A DNA stretch of 64,000 nucleotides from Hanamia caeni (GTDB lineage: Bacteria; Bacteroidota; Bacteroidia; Chitinophagales; Chitinophagaceae). The stretch's first letter is position 1; each line of letters starts with the position of its first letter. Below the pieces are notes generated by a model. It ran no database searches and was not told the DNA's origin. It worked only from the letters and a program-made list of their open reading frames with translations. The stretch lies in the NCBI RefSeq assembly GCF_003721595.1, contig NZ_RJJR01000001.1, positions 372,001-436,000 of the forward strand, in the 5' to 3' direction. A program made the translations under genes and the position numbers. This document shows, in pieces, positions 33,158 to 41,978 of the stretch.

Positions 33158-33280
33158 AGAAAAGCTAAAAGCTGAAAGCTGAAATGATTATTGAATTATT
33201 GATTATTAATTATTGGATTGGGATTATGCTTTCCCAAAGGCTAAAGGCTAACAGCTAAAAGCTAAATTAATTATTGAATT
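33158..33280. repeat. Low-complexity intergenic repeat tract
   Basis: AAAGCTAAAAGCTGAAAGCTG units, an AT-rich TATTGATTATTAATT block, then GGCTAAAGGCTAACAGCTAA units and TTATTGAATTATT. It has the same block design as the tracts at 8.3, 10.3, 37.6 and 39.2 kb, but with direct arms instead of inverted ones. It fills the lipB-rluD divergent spacer. Confidence 0.55.
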
Positions 33281-33283
33281 ATT

Positions 33284-34357
33284 ATGGACGAAGTAAATGA
33301 AGATATGGATAATCTTATTCCGAAAGATGCAGCCGGAGAGGAAGAAGAGCAGGACGAACTTTTTGAACGCGATACTATTATTTGTGCGAAAGGCCAGGAG
33401 CCGTTGCGCATCGATAAATTTCTGATGGGTAGAATTGAAGGGGCCACCAGAAATAAAATTCAGCAGGCAATAGAAGCAGAGAGAGTGCTTTTGAATGATC
33501 GCCCGGTTAAATCAAATTATAAGGTGCGGCCCCTGGATAAAATAATAATTTACCAGGATTATTCACCGGGCACAAATGAAATTATTCCGGAAGATATTCC
33601 TTTGAAAATAGTATATGAGGACGATGATGTGATGGTAATTGATAAAGACGCGGGCATGGTGGTTCACCCTGGAAGTGGCAATCCTTCGGGAACCCTGGTG
33701 AACGCAGTTGCTTTTTATTTAAAAAAACAAAATCCTCAAATTAATGAAAATGACCTGGCGAGATTCGGGCTTGTTCACCGGATAGACAAAAATACATCAG
33801 GTCTTTTAGTGATGGCGAAAACAGCCAAAGCCATGACAAATCTTGCGAAACAATTTTTTGATCATACGGTTCACAGAAGATACGTGGCGCTGGTTTGGGG
33901 GGATTTTGAAGAAAATGAAGGAACGATAATTGCTCATGTGGGGAGGCATCAAAGATTCAGGAAATTATTTACTGCCTATCCTGAAGGCGAGCATGGCAAA
34001 GAAGCCATCACTCATTACAAAGTTTTAGAACGATTTAATTATGTTACTCTTGTGGAATGCAGGCTGGAAACCGGCCGCACGCACCAGATACGGGTACACA
34101 TGCAATACACCGGCCACCCGCTTTTTAATGACGATACGTATGGAGGCGATAAAATTGTGAAGGGAACTGTTTTTACCAAATACAAACAATTTGTCGATAA
34201 TTGTTTTGCCCTTTGTCCGCGCCATGCTTTGCATGCGCAACAATTAGGTTTTGTTCACCCCACTACAAAAGAACAAATGAATTTTGAGAGCCCTTTGCCG
34301 GAAGACATGAATTCAGTGATTGAAAAATGGAGAAATTATAGTGCGTCAAGAAATTAA
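33284..34357 (+). CDS. rluD: 23S rRNA pseudouridine synthase, RluD/RluC type
   Basis: This 357-residue protein has an acidic N-terminal extension (1-35), an S4 RNA-binding domain (PLRIDKFLMGRI to VLLNDRPVKSNYKV), and a RluA-type catalytic domain with GLVHRIDKNTSGLLVMAKT, where D is the catalytic Asp. The C-terminal part contains ETGRTHQIRVHMQY. It modifies uridines in helix 69 or related sites of 23S rRNA; RluD is the closest guess within the RluA family. Divergent from lipB. Confidence 0.92.
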   Translation: MDEVNEDMDNLIPKDAAGEEEEQDELFERDTIICAKGQEPLRIDKFLMGRIEGATRNKIQQAIEAERVLLNDRPVKSNYKVRPLDKIIIYQDYSPGTNEIIPEDIPLKIVYEDDDVMVIDKDAGMVVHPGSGNPSGTLVNAVAFYLKKQNPQINENDLARFGLVHRIDKNTSGLLVMAKTAKAMTNLAKQFFDHTVHRRYVALVWGDFEENEGTIIAHVGRHQRFRKLFTAYPEGEHGKEAITHYKVLERFNYVTLVECRLETGRTHQIRVHMQYTGHPLFNDDTYGGDKIVKGTVFTKYKQFVDNCFALCPRHALHAQQLGFVHPTTKEQMNFESPLPEDMNSVIEKWRNYSASRN

Positions 34358-34400
34358 AACAGGCAACTTTGATTAATTTTATTAGCAAAAGCATTAAAAC

Positions 34401-34643
34401 ATGAATATAAAAGATAAGAAAGAAGATATACTTCACAAGTTAAAATTGACAACGGATGAGAATTTGATAGAGGAAATATATGAACTTTTATACCCCAATA
34501 AATCAATACAGGAAATTCAAATTAAAAATTTACCGGATGATTTACAAGTTAAGATCAGGCAAGCTTTTGATGATTATAAAAACGGGAGATATATCACACA
34601 TGACCAAATGAAGAAAAAAGTGGAACAATGGCTTTCAAAATAA
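34401..34643 (+). CDS. Type II antitoxin, ParE-partner family
   Basis: This 80-residue charged protein ends YITHDQMKKKVEQWLSK. A helical N-terminus with ILHKLKLTTDENLIEEIYELL is followed by a linker and the G-R-Y-I-T-H tail shared with the antitoxins at 4702 and 36627. It overlaps the following toxin gene by 16 bases, exactly the overlap seen at 4.9 kb, which suggests a common origin of the two modules. Confidence 0.82.
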   Translation: MNIKDKKEDILHKLKLTTDENLIEEIYELLYPNKSIQEIQIKNLPDDLQVKIRQAFDDYKNGRYITHDQMKKKVEQWLSK

Positions 34644-34924
34644 TCTGGTCTGCAGAAGCAGAAAAAGATTTTAAAACTATTGTTTTATTCCTGAAAGAAA
34701 ATTGGTCTGTTCAATCTTCTGAAAAATTTGCCTCTATAATTTATGCGAAGATTGAAAAGCTCGCAGAAATGCCATCAATTGCGCGTCCCACTTCCCAACA
34801 CAAAATTTTTATTTATAAATTAGACCGAAAAAATGTATTGTTTTTTTCTTTTAATGGAAACCATCTGATTTTACTAAGTATTTATCCATATAAGAAAGAT
34901 ATTAGAAAAAGCAAATATTATTAA
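34628..34924 (+). CDS. RelE/ParE-family toxin
   Basis: This 98-residue protein has IIWSAEAEKDFKTIVLFLKE at the start, EKLAEMPSIARPTSQ in the middle, and NVLFFSFNGNHLILLSIYPYKKD at the end, the usual ParE/RelE core. It is basic, as toxins of this family are. It overlaps its antitoxin by 16 bases and ends 8 bases before the convergent secreted-protein gene. Confidence 0.84.
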   Translation: MAFKIIWSAEAEKDFKTIVLFLKENWSVQSSEKFASIIYAKIEKLAEMPSIARPTSQHKIFIYKLDRKNVLFFSFNGNHLILLSIYPYKKDIRKSKYY

Positions 34925-34932
34925 TGAATTTT

Positions 34933-35865
34933 CTATTCTACAAAATCAGAAAGCGTGGCTGTAAATACCCCCCGTTCTCTCTTATTAAACATGACCTTCC
35001 AATTCCCATTATAAGCCAATAATTCGGGCACCAGCAAATTCCCTACTTTCTTCATTTGCACTTTCATCTTTACGTCAAAATCATAAACGCCCGCATCATA
35101 TTTTAATGAATAATTCCTGGCAACAATGTCAAAAGTTTTTGAATTAAACCACGTGACCATTCTGTCAATAACCACATTGCTTTTCTTGTCCTTCTTTACC
35201 TGTACTGAAAAAACATAACAGGGCGTGCCATTGTAATCTTTGTAATCAATTTCCATATCGTAATTATCAGCCATTTCCGGAGAAAATATTGCTGTTTTGT
35301 TGCTGATGAACGGAAGGCCTTTTATTTTTTTGCCCGGATTAAAAAACAACATCTTTAGCTGCTCTTTATGCTTATCGATACCAGATAAGCCAGCCGTGGA
35401 AAATTCATACCCTTTTACAATATTGTTTTCGCCGCAAATCGTGTCTTTGGTGAAAAATAGTCCCGCATACATTTGTGCGGTGTAGTAATTGTAATTCCCA
35501 TTCCTGTCAAAAAAATCCCCCGTTACTTTTCGTTCTAATACCCTCATAATTCTGCAGTTCCCCAATCGATCCTGGCGGGTTATACTGTTTAAAGAGGCTT
35601 CTGTTTTATCGTTTTTATTCAGCATCCTGATATCATTGTTGGCAGTGTAACCTGTTACTCTCAGGTTTCTGAAAGCTTTGTAAAAAGTAGTGTCGGTTTT
35701 TATCCGCCGGATAAATGAAGCGACATCCAGGTTTTTATTAATGACAATTTCAGAAAGCGTGATATAATTCTCATCAATTTTTACCGTGCTGTCGCGATTG
35801 CTTTGGCCAAAAACAAAAGCGTATGTTAGCAACAGTAGTGAAAGCAAAAAAAACTTTTGATTCAT
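34933..35865 (-). CDS. Secreted hypothetical protein, beta-rich
   Basis: A signal peptide (residues 1-20, ending VFGQ) leads 310 residues without a known catalytic motif. The pattern TLSEIVINKNLDVASFIRRI with TFYKAFRNLRVTGY is shared by Bacteroidota proteins of the carboxypeptidase-like regulatory/DUF5686-like type, but the N-terminal CarboxypepD domain is missing here. The rest alternates strands (VVIDRMVTWFNSKTFDIVARNY), compatible with an outer-membrane-associated or periplasmic beta protein. No clear function. Confidence 0.72.
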   Translation of the reverse strand: MNQKFFLLSLLLLTYAFVFGQSNRDSTVKIDENYITLSEIVINKNLDVASFIRRIKTDTTFYKAFRNLRVTGYTANNDIRMLNKNDKTEASLNSITRQDRLGNCRIMRVLERKVTGDFFDRNGNYNYYTAQMYAGLFFTKDTICGENNIVKGYEFSTAGLSGIDKHKEQLKMLFFNPGKKIKGLPFISNKTAIFSPEMADNYDMEIDYKDYNGTPCYVFSVQVKKDKKSNVVIDRMVTWFNSKTFDIVARNYSLKYDAGVYDFDVKMKVQMKKVGNLLVPELLAYNGNWKVMFNKRERGVFTATLSDFVE

Positions 35866-35924
35866 GCTGTAAATCTAATCTTAAAACCGGCCTGTAAATT
35901 TTAAATAAAATATAAAATGGCGCG

Positions 35925-36503
35925 CTATTTATTAAAGGCCATCTTGTAGTCCACTGAAACTTTTCCTTTGGAAATATCGCTCAGCTTGCGTTTGAGCAAA
36001 CTTTTCTTTAACGGCTTAAGGTAATCAATAAATAATTTACCTTCTATGTGATCGTATTCATGCAAAATTATCCGGGCAGTAACCCCGATAAAAGTTTTGG
36101 TATGCTCAACAAAATTTTCATCCAGGAAATGGATAGTTACTCTTTCCCTTCTAAAAATATCTTCCCTGATTTTGGGAATGCTCAGGCAACCTTCGTTATA
36201 AGGCCATTCTTCCCCTTCTGTTTCAGCAATTCTTGCATTAATAAAAACCCCCTTGTAGCCCTCATCACCAGGGTATAAATCTTTTTCATCCACATCCAGG
36301 TTTTCTATTACCTGCACACTATCTACAATAAACAGCCGGATATCTTTATCTATCTGCGGAGCGGCCAGGCCAACGCCTTTGCTGTTGTATAATGTTTCCC
36401 ACATATCTTCTACCAGCTTTTTGAGGCCAGGGTATCCGGAGGTAATGTCAACCCCCACTTTTCTCAAAACCGGATTCCCGTATGCAACTATCGGAAGGAC
36501 CAT
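35925..36503 (-). CDS. def: Peptide deformylase
   Basis: Removes the formyl group from nascent N-terminal Met. This 192-residue protein shows the three motifs GVGLAAPQ, EGCLSIP (Cys metal ligand) and HEYDHIEGKLFID (HExxH with two His ligands and the catalytic Glu). A TAAATTTG -7 box lies on the minus strand at 36535-36542, 32 bases before the ATG. Standard length. Confidence 0.97.
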   Translation of the reverse strand: MVLPIVAYGNPVLRKVGVDITSGYPGLKKLVEDMWETLYNSKGVGLAAPQIDKDIRLFIVDSVQVIENLDVDEKDLYPGDEGYKGVFINARIAETEGEEWPYNEGCLSIPKIREDIFRRERVTIHFLDENFVEHTKTFIGVTARIILHEYDHIEGKLFIDYLKPLKKSLLKRKLSDISKGKVSVDYKMAFNK

Positions 36504-36626
36504 ACACTAAAATTATTGTTTAAAAAATGAACTGCAAATTTACAGGTTTATGGTTATTTTAGTAAACTTCCAGGTGGCTGAATATGGGAGTCAGCCTGTA
36601 AAATAAAAGCTAAATTTGTAAAAAAA

Positions 36627-36848
36627 ATGATGGCAACAACAACTATCCAGGAAGAAATGTTGCAATATTTTGGTGAATTAAACATCGAAGAACAGCAAAG
36701 CATATTGGGATTGATAAAAACTTTTGTGAACAGATCTCAACGCCAATCATTAAAAGAATATAATGATGAATTAGTAGAAGGCAATGCACAAATTGAAGCC
36801 GGAAATTACTTCACACATGAAGAAGTCAAAAAAAGGTTTTCGAAATAA
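36627..36848 (+). CDS. Type II antitoxin with disabled toxin partner
   Basis: This 73-residue protein has a helical N-terminal half (EEMLQYFGELNIEEQQSILG) and the tail AGNYFTHEEVKKRFSK, the same kind as the other two antitoxins. A TAAATTTG -7 box (36611-36618) lies nine bases before the ATG, giving a very short leader. The following toxin frame carries a stop at codon 9, so the antitoxin is now unpaired and may only regulate itself or neutralise related toxins. Confidence 0.75.
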   Translation: MMATTTIQEEMLQYFGELNIEEQQSILGLIKTFVNRSQRQSLKEYNDELVEGNAQIEAGNYFTHEEVKKRFSK

Positions 36849-36851
36849 AAG

Positions 36852-37149
36852 ATGGAAACAACAATCCGATGGAAGTAAAAAGCGGTAAATCAATTTGCTG
36901 AAGCAATTAAATATATTGAAGAAGATTCTCCATTAAACGCTGAAAAATTTGAAAAGGAGATTTTAAAAAAAATAGATAATTTAATTTTGCAACCCGAAAG
37001 ATACCCGCCGGATAAATTTAAAAATGATAATGACGGAAGTTACCGGGCCTTCGAAATTTTTAATTATCGAATTTCCTATAGATTTATCTCTAATCAAATA
37101 AGAATTTTCCCGGATTCGGCATACAAAAATGACACCGTTGGTTTATTAA
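36852..37149 (+). pseudogene. ParE-family toxin inactivated by nonsense codon and frameshift
   Basis: The ATG at 36852 starts METTIRWK, then TAA at 36876-36878 interrupts the frame. Beyond it the same frame continues KAVNQFAEAIKYIEEDSP, QPERYPPDKFKN and AFEIFNYRISYRF, a clear ParE core, to RIF at 37109. One extra base at 37110 then shifts the frame; removing it restores RIRHTKMTPLVY and a stop at 37147-37149, the normal ParE ending. Both lesions are needed to explain the reading. It overlaps the end of ruvX by four bases. Confidence 0.82.
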
Positions 37150-37562
37150 AAAGATTTTTCTTCCATATATTGCTGCAACATAATCGTAGCCGCTATTTCA
37201 TCCACAGTTCGTTTGTTCCTCCTGTCCTTTTTTTTCATGCCCATATCCAGCATAGCCCGCTTTGCCATTTTGGAAGTAAATCTTTCATCCACTTTTTTAA
37301 TAGGAATTTTAGGAAATTCCTTTTCCAATCTTTTAATAATTTGTTTTACAAGCGGCGTAGCATGCGTGTCGGAATCATCCAAATTTTTAGGGTCGCCAAT
37401 AACGATTAATTCCACTTCTTCCTGCAAAAAATATTTTTTAAGAAAAGAAATCAATTCCAGGGAATCCACGGTGGTGAGTCCCGTAGCAATTATTTGCAAA
37501 GGATCTGTAACGGCAATGCCTGTACGTTTTTTTCCATAATCTATGCAGAGAATGCGGGACAT
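37146..37562 (-). CDS. ruvX: Putative pre-16S rRNA nuclease / Holliday junction resolvase YqgF
   Basis: This 138-residue RNase H-fold protein has CIDYGKKRTGIAVTDP (first catalytic Asp), VELIVIGDPKN and KKVDERFTSKMA (catalytic Glu), then VDEIAATIMLQQY (last Asp). YqgF matures the 5' end of 16S rRNA in Escherichia coli; the older resolvase name persists. The gene runs convergently into the broken ParE gene. A low-complexity tract lies upstream. Confidence 0.93.
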   Translation of the reverse strand: MSRILCIDYGKKRTGIAVTDPLQIIATGLTTVDSLELISFLKKYFLQEEVELIVIGDPKNLDDSDTHATPLVKQIIKRLEKEFPKIPIKKVDERFTSKMAKRAMLDMGMKKKDRRNKRTVDEIAATIMLQQYMEEKSF

Positions 37563-37570
37563 TTTTTTAT

Positions 37571-37668
37571 TGTTTAGATAGGTTAGATGGTTTAGGGGTT
37601 TAGACAGGTAAATTAAACTATTCTAAACTAAGGTTTGGATGATTTAAGAATGTAGATAGATGATTGAG
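37571..37668. repeat. Low-complexity intergenic tract with GTTTAG units
   Basis: Units such as GTTTAGATAGGTTAGATGG, GGTTTAGACAGG and TATTCTAAACTAAGG form partly inverted copies of TTTAG. It fills the ruvX-ubiA spacer up to a dispersed motif copy. Confidence 0.45.
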
Positions 37669-37700
37669 AAAAAAAAATTCTCCTTATTTGTTTGTTCACT
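37669..37700 (+). repeat. Dispersed motif copy e
   Basis: An A-rich left part, TTCTCCTT, then ATTTGTTTGTTCACT. It ends two bases before the stop of the minus-strand prenyltransferase gene. Confidence 0.5.
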
Positions 37701-37702
37701 AT

Positions 37703-38614
37703 TTATAAATTAATAAAAATATCCAGCAAAACGAATCCGCTGAAAACTACTGATGCTATTCCGTTTGAGCTAAAAAATGCTTTATTAACTTTTGACAGAT
37801 CTTTGGGTTTTACCAGTGTGTGCTGGTAAAAAAGAAAAAAAACAAAAACAAAAACACCAGTCCAATACAACCATGAAAAATGGCCGACCATTCCTGCCAC
37901 GATAACCGATATCGCGGAAAGTAAATGCAACAGCTCACTTGCATGCAAAGCATTTGAAGCGCCAAGCCACGATGGTATTGAATACAAATTATTTTCTTTA
38001 TCAAACTCCTCATCCTGCAAAGCATAAATAATATCAAAACCACTCACCCAAAACAAAACAGAAAAAGAAAACAACACCGGCACCAAGTCAAACTGGCCTG
38101 TGACAGCAATATAAGCGCCTATTGGAGCAAGGCTCAAACCAAGGCCCAGCACCAAATGGCAAAGCGCGGTAAACCTTTTTGTATAGCTGTAGAAAAGAAT
38201 AACAAACAACGCCACCGGCGCTAAAAAAAAACACATTGTATTTATAAAATAAGTGGTAATTAAAAAAGCTATACAATTTATTGCTACAAATATCATTGCA
38301 TTTCTTTTAGGAATAATGCCTGCGGGAATTTCACGAATCATCGTTCTCGGATTTTTTGCATCATGCTCTGCATCCAGCCACCGGTTAAAAGCCATGGCCG
38401 AGCTGCGCGCAAAAACCATACACAAAATAACTAATGCGAAAAGCAGCAACCATGGCCGTTGTAAGTCATAATTAATCATTTTAAATCCATAAAAAAATCC
38501 TATCAATGCAAAGGGCATGGCAAAAATGGTGTGCGCAAATTTTACGAGGGAGAAATAATTTTTTATCCCGTTTAAAGCAGATTTCAACTCTAAAGATTTT
38601 ATATTGCTTTCCAT
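37703..38614 (-). CDS. UbiA-family prenyltransferase (menaquinone type, MqnP-like)
   Basis: This 303-residue membrane enzyme has about eight segments. The two Asp-rich Mg2+/pyrophosphate motifs are NRWLDAEHDAKNPRT (NxxxDxxxD) and DIIYALQDEEFDKENN (DxxYxxxDxxxD). It attaches a polyprenyl chain to an aromatic ring. Bacteroidota use menaquinone and many carry this UbiA-like gene for the futalosine route (MqnP), so that is more likely than ubiquinone synthesis. The SpoU methyltransferase gene ends eight bases beyond its start. Confidence 0.87.
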   Translation of the reverse strand: MESNIKSLELKSALNGIKNYFSLVKFAHTIFAMPFALIGFFYGFKMINYDLQRPWLLLFALVILCMVFARSSAMAFNRWLDAEHDAKNPRTMIREIPAGIIPKRNAMIFVAINCIAFLITTYFINTMCFFLAPVALFVILFYSYTKRFTALCHLVLGLGLSLAPIGAYIAVTGQFDLVPVLFSFSVLFWVSGFDIIYALQDEEFDKENNLYSIPSWLGASNALHASELLHLLSAISVIVAGMVGHFSWLYWTGVFVFVFFLFYQHTLVKPKDLSKVNKAFFSSNGIASVVFSGFVLLDIFINL

Positions 38615-38621
38615 TTTTAAA

Positions 38622-39164
38622 TTATATTTTTTCCGAAAGCTGAATGTTCTTCACAGCTTCCCACAAAACAATTCCGGCCGCTACCGAAATGTTTAAAGAG
38701 TGTTTCATACCAAATTGCGGAATTTCTACGCATCCGTCACACAAGGAAATAGTTTCCTCTTCCACACCTTTTACTTCGTTGCCAAAAATAAAAGCCACTT
38801 TCTCCCCGGTTAAATCATTAATATGCTGAAGCAAAATACTGCCTGAAACCTGCTCCACTGCAAATATTTTATAGCCTTCTTTTTTTAGTTGTTCAATTGC
38901 GTCCCGGGTTGTTTTAAAATATTGCCAATCTACTGAATTCTGCGCCCCTAAAGCTGTTTTCGTTATTTCCTTGTGCGGAGGCGTTGCTGTGTAACCCGTA
39001 ATATAAATTGATTCAATCAAAAAAGCATCCGCAGTTCTGAAAACACTTCCTGCATTGTAAGCGCTTCGCACATTTTCCAACACGGCAATCACCGGGTATT
39101 TATCAGATTCTTTCACTTCACTTACTGATTTACGATGCAATTCTTCCATTCTTAGTTTTCTCAT
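38622..39164 (-). CDS. SpoU/TrmH-family RNA 2'-O-methyltransferase
   Basis: The ATG at 39164 (MRKLRMEELHRKSV) gives 180 residues. A TTG at 39185 is possible but lies against a TATTTTTG -7 box. SPOUT motifs: ENVRSAYNAGSVFRTADAF (motif 1), FGNEVKGVEEE (motif 2, SAM knot) and QFGMKHSLNISVAAGIVLWE (motif 3). It methylates a ribose in tRNA or rRNA; the target is not evident. It ends seven bases before the prenyltransferase start, so the two are likely cotranscribed. Confidence 0.9.
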   Translation of the reverse strand: MRKLRMEELHRKSVSEVKESDKYPVIAVLENVRSAYNAGSVFRTADAFLIESIYITGYTATPPHKEITKTALGAQNSVDWQYFKTTRDAIEQLKKEGYKIFAVEQVSGSILLQHINDLTGEKVAFIFGNEVKGVEEETISLCDGCVEIPQFGMKHSLNISVAAGIVLWEAVKNIQLSEKI

Positions 39165-39201
39165 CAAAAGAATATTAATTTGCAAAAATAATTTATTTAG
39201 G

Positions 39202-39319
39202 TAATTAGCTGATTAGCTAATGTGCTGGTTAGCTAATTATTGAATTATTAAATTATTAAATTATTAAATTATTAAATTATTAAATTATTAAATTGGCACA
39301 TTAGCAAATTAGCTAATTA
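39202..39319. repeat. Inverted-repeat element with 8-base tandem core
   Basis: The left arm at 39202-39225 (TAATTAGCTGATTAGC then TAATGTGC) pairs with 39296-39319, 22 of 24 matching. Between them are about six copies of the 8-base unit AAATTATT (39243-39293). The arm units match those of the element at 10.3 kb (TTAGCTAATTAGC, AATGTGCTG). It lies between divergent genes, so it is not only a terminator. Confidence 0.75.
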
Positions 39320-39332
39320 GCACATTGAAAAA

Positions 39333-41966
39333 ATGGCTTCTTCCGACACTCCTTTAATGAAACAGCACAATGCTATCAAGGCAAAATACCCGGATGCGAT
39401 TTTGCTTTTTCGTGTGGGAGATTTTTATGAGACATTTGGCCAAGATGCTATTACCGCTTCAAGGATTTTAGGAATCACGCTTACCAAAAGAAACAGCGCT
39501 TCTGTAACCGCATTAGAACTTGCAGGCTTTCCTCATCATGCGTTGGATACTTATCTTCATAAGTTGGTGAAAGCCGGTTATCGTGTCGCCATCTGCGACC
39601 AGCTTGAAGACCCCAAACAGGCAAAGGGAATTGTAAAGCGTGGCGTTACAGAATTAATTACGCCGGGCGTTGCCACTAACGATAAATTGCTGGAGCATAA
39701 TCAAAATAATTTTTTATGCGGGATTCATTTTATAGAAGAGAAAGCAGGAATTTCTTTTTTGGATATTTCAACAGGAGAATTTTTTATTGCCGAAGGTGAT
39801 AAAGAATATGCTGACAAATTATTGCAAAGCCTCAATCCTGCAGAAGTAATTTTTCAACGCAACCAGCAAAAAAGTTTTAAGAATTATTTTGGAAACAAAT
39901 TTTATACCTACTCGCTTGATGAATGGATTTTTACCGAGCAATATGCAAAAGATACTTTATTAAAACATTTTGGAACGCAGAGCCTGAAAGGGTTTGGCGT
40001 TGAGGACATGAAAACGGGCATCATTGCCGCGGGAGCGATTCTGCATTATTTGAAAGATACGGAACATCCCAACCTTCAACATATCACGTCGCTGCAAAGA
40101 ATTGACAAAGGCGATTATTTATGGATGGACCGCTTCACTATTCGCAATCTTGAATTATTAGGCAATAATGACAATACGAATTCTTTATTAAAAGTGTTGG
40201 ACAATACGGTTTCTCCAATGGGGGCAAGATTATTGAAACGCTGGATGTTGCTGCCGCTTACGGAGATTGCCAAGATACAGGAAAGACAAAATCTCGTCGA
40301 ATATTTTATAAAAAGCCCGGAAGAAAAAACAAAGATTGCACAGAACATAAAACAAGCAGGCGACATTGAAAGATTAGTCAGTAAAATTCCTTTAAAGAAA
40401 ATAAATCCGCGCGAAGTCTTGCAAATCGGAAAGGGATTAAAATTAGCAACGCAAATAAAAAACGATTGTGAAAAATCTACCAATGAATATTTGAAAAGAC
40501 TGGGAGATTCACTAAATCCGTGTAAATACATTGCTGAGAAAATATTTAAAGAAATTATTGACAATCCGCCGGTATCAGCAACGAAAGGAAATATCATAGC
40601 AAGCGGTGTAAACAATGAGCTTGATGAATTGAAAAGTATTGTTACTAACGGTAAGGCGCACCTGCTAAACCTTCAGCAAAAAGAAATTGAGCGTACAGGA
40701 ATTTCTTCCCTCAAGATTGGCTTCAATAATGTATTCGGTTATTATCTTGAGGTAACTAATACGCATAAAGATAAAGTGCCGGAAAACTGGATGCGCAAGC
40801 AAACCCTTACCAACGCTGAAAGATACATTACTCCCGAGTTGAAAGAATATGAAGAAAAAATCACGGGTGCTGAAGATAAAATTTTACAATTCGAGCTAAA
40901 TATTTTTGAACAATTGCTGAATGAATTGCAGGATTATATTGCACCAATGCAAATGAATGCTCATATTTTTGCAATCCTCGATTGCATAATTTGTTTTTCA
41001 AATAACGCGTTACATTTTAAATACAAAAAGCCTGAAATACATACCGGCCTTGAATTGGAGCTTAAAGGTAGCCGCCACCCGGTGATAGAAAGAAATTTAC
41101 CACAGGGTGAAAGCTATATTGAAAATGATATTTTTTTAGACCCGCAATCGCAACAAATTATTATTCTTACCGGGCCGAATATGAGCGGCAAGAGCGCCAT
41201 TCTCAGGCAAGCTGCCCTGATAACTTTAATGGCCCACATGGGAAGCTTTGTTCCGGCAGAGGAAGCGAGGATTCCACAAACAGATAAAATTTTTACCAGG
41301 GTAGGCGCGAGCGATAATTTGAGCAGCGGTGAAAGCACGTTCATGGTAGAGATGAATGAGACGGCAAGTATTATTAATAATATCAGCCAGAGAAGTTTAA
41401 TACTGCTGGATGAAATTGGCCGCGGAACTTCCACCTACGATGGTATTTCGATTGCGTGGAGCATTGTTGAATATTTGCACCAATCGCCTCATTCTCCCAA
41501 GACCTTATTTGCCACTCATTATCATGAATTGAATGAGTTGGAAAACAAACTGGAAAGAGTAAAGAATTTTCATATCACTAACAAAGAAGCAGGCAACAAA
41601 ATTATTTTTTTAAGGAAATTAGTCGCCGGAGGAAGTGTTCATAGCTTTGGAATTCATGTTGCAAAAATGGCCGGCATGCCGCCTTCTCTCATAGAAAGGG
41701 CAAACGGCATTTTAAAACAAATGGAAGCCAAGCACGTTGAGCCGTCTGAAGAAAATTCGACCGGAGAAATGATTCAAAAAACTAAAAAAAATATAAAAGA
41801 AAATCTGAAACAACTATCTGCGCCACAATTGCAATTGAGCATATTCGACGCGCATTCGCAGGCATTTGCAGATATCCGGAATACGCTTGAGGCCGTAGAC
41901 ATCAACCGGTTAACCCCTATAGAAGCGCTTTTAAAATTGCAGGAAATAAAAGGAATGGTGAAATAA
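39333..41966 (+). CDS. mutS: DNA mismatch repair protein MutS
   Basis: This 877-residue protein binds mismatches and recruits MutL. It shows the N-terminal mismatch-binding motif DAILLFRVGDFYETFGQDA (Phe and Glu of the F-x-E wedge), connector and lever domains, and a C-terminal ATPase with Walker A GPNMSGKS, then SSGESTFMVEM, Walker B LLDEIGRGTSTYDG and the THYHEL switch. Full length. No mutL in the window. Confidence 0.98.
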   Translation: MASSDTPLMKQHNAIKAKYPDAILLFRVGDFYETFGQDAITASRILGITLTKRNSASVTALELAGFPHHALDTYLHKLVKAGYRVAICDQLEDPKQAKGIVKRGVTELITPGVATNDKLLEHNQNNFLCGIHFIEEKAGISFLDISTGEFFIAEGDKEYADKLLQSLNPAEVIFQRNQQKSFKNYFGNKFYTYSLDEWIFTEQYAKDTLLKHFGTQSLKGFGVEDMKTGIIAAGAILHYLKDTEHPNLQHITSLQRIDKGDYLWMDRFTIRNLELLGNNDNTNSLLKVLDNTVSPMGARLLKRWMLLPLTEIAKIQERQNLVEYFIKSPEEKTKIAQNIKQAGDIERLVSKIPLKKINPREVLQIGKGLKLATQIKNDCEKSTNEYLKRLGDSLNPCKYIAEKIFKEIIDNPPVSATKGNIIASGVNNELDELKSIVTNGKAHLLNLQQKEIERTGISSLKIGFNNVFGYYLEVTNTHKDKVPENWMRKQTLTNAERYITPELKEYEEKITGAEDKILQFELNIFEQLLNELQDYIAPMQMNAHIFAILDCIICFSNNALHFKYKKPEIHTGLELELKGSRHPVIERNLPQGESYIENDIFLDPQSQQIIILTGPNMSGKSAILRQAALITLMAHMGSFVPAEEARIPQTDKIFTRVGASDNLSSGESTFMVEMNETASIINNISQRSLILLDEIGRGTSTYDGISIAWSIVEYLHQSPHSPKTLFATHYHELNELENKLERVKNFHITNKEAGNKIIFLRKLVAGGSVHSFGIHVAKMAGMPPSLIERANGILKQMEAKHVEPSEENSTGEMIQKTKKNIKENLKQLSAPQLQLSIFDAHSQAFADIRNTLEAVDINRLTPIEALLKLQEIKGMVK

Positions 41967-41978
41967 ATTCAAAGAAAT

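Noticed and set aside
37213..37539. 108-residue plus-strand frame antisense to ruvX
   Set aside because: Mirror of a conserved gene with no independent support; the same applies to the other long antisense frames inside mutS, hemN, the amylase and mgtE genes.
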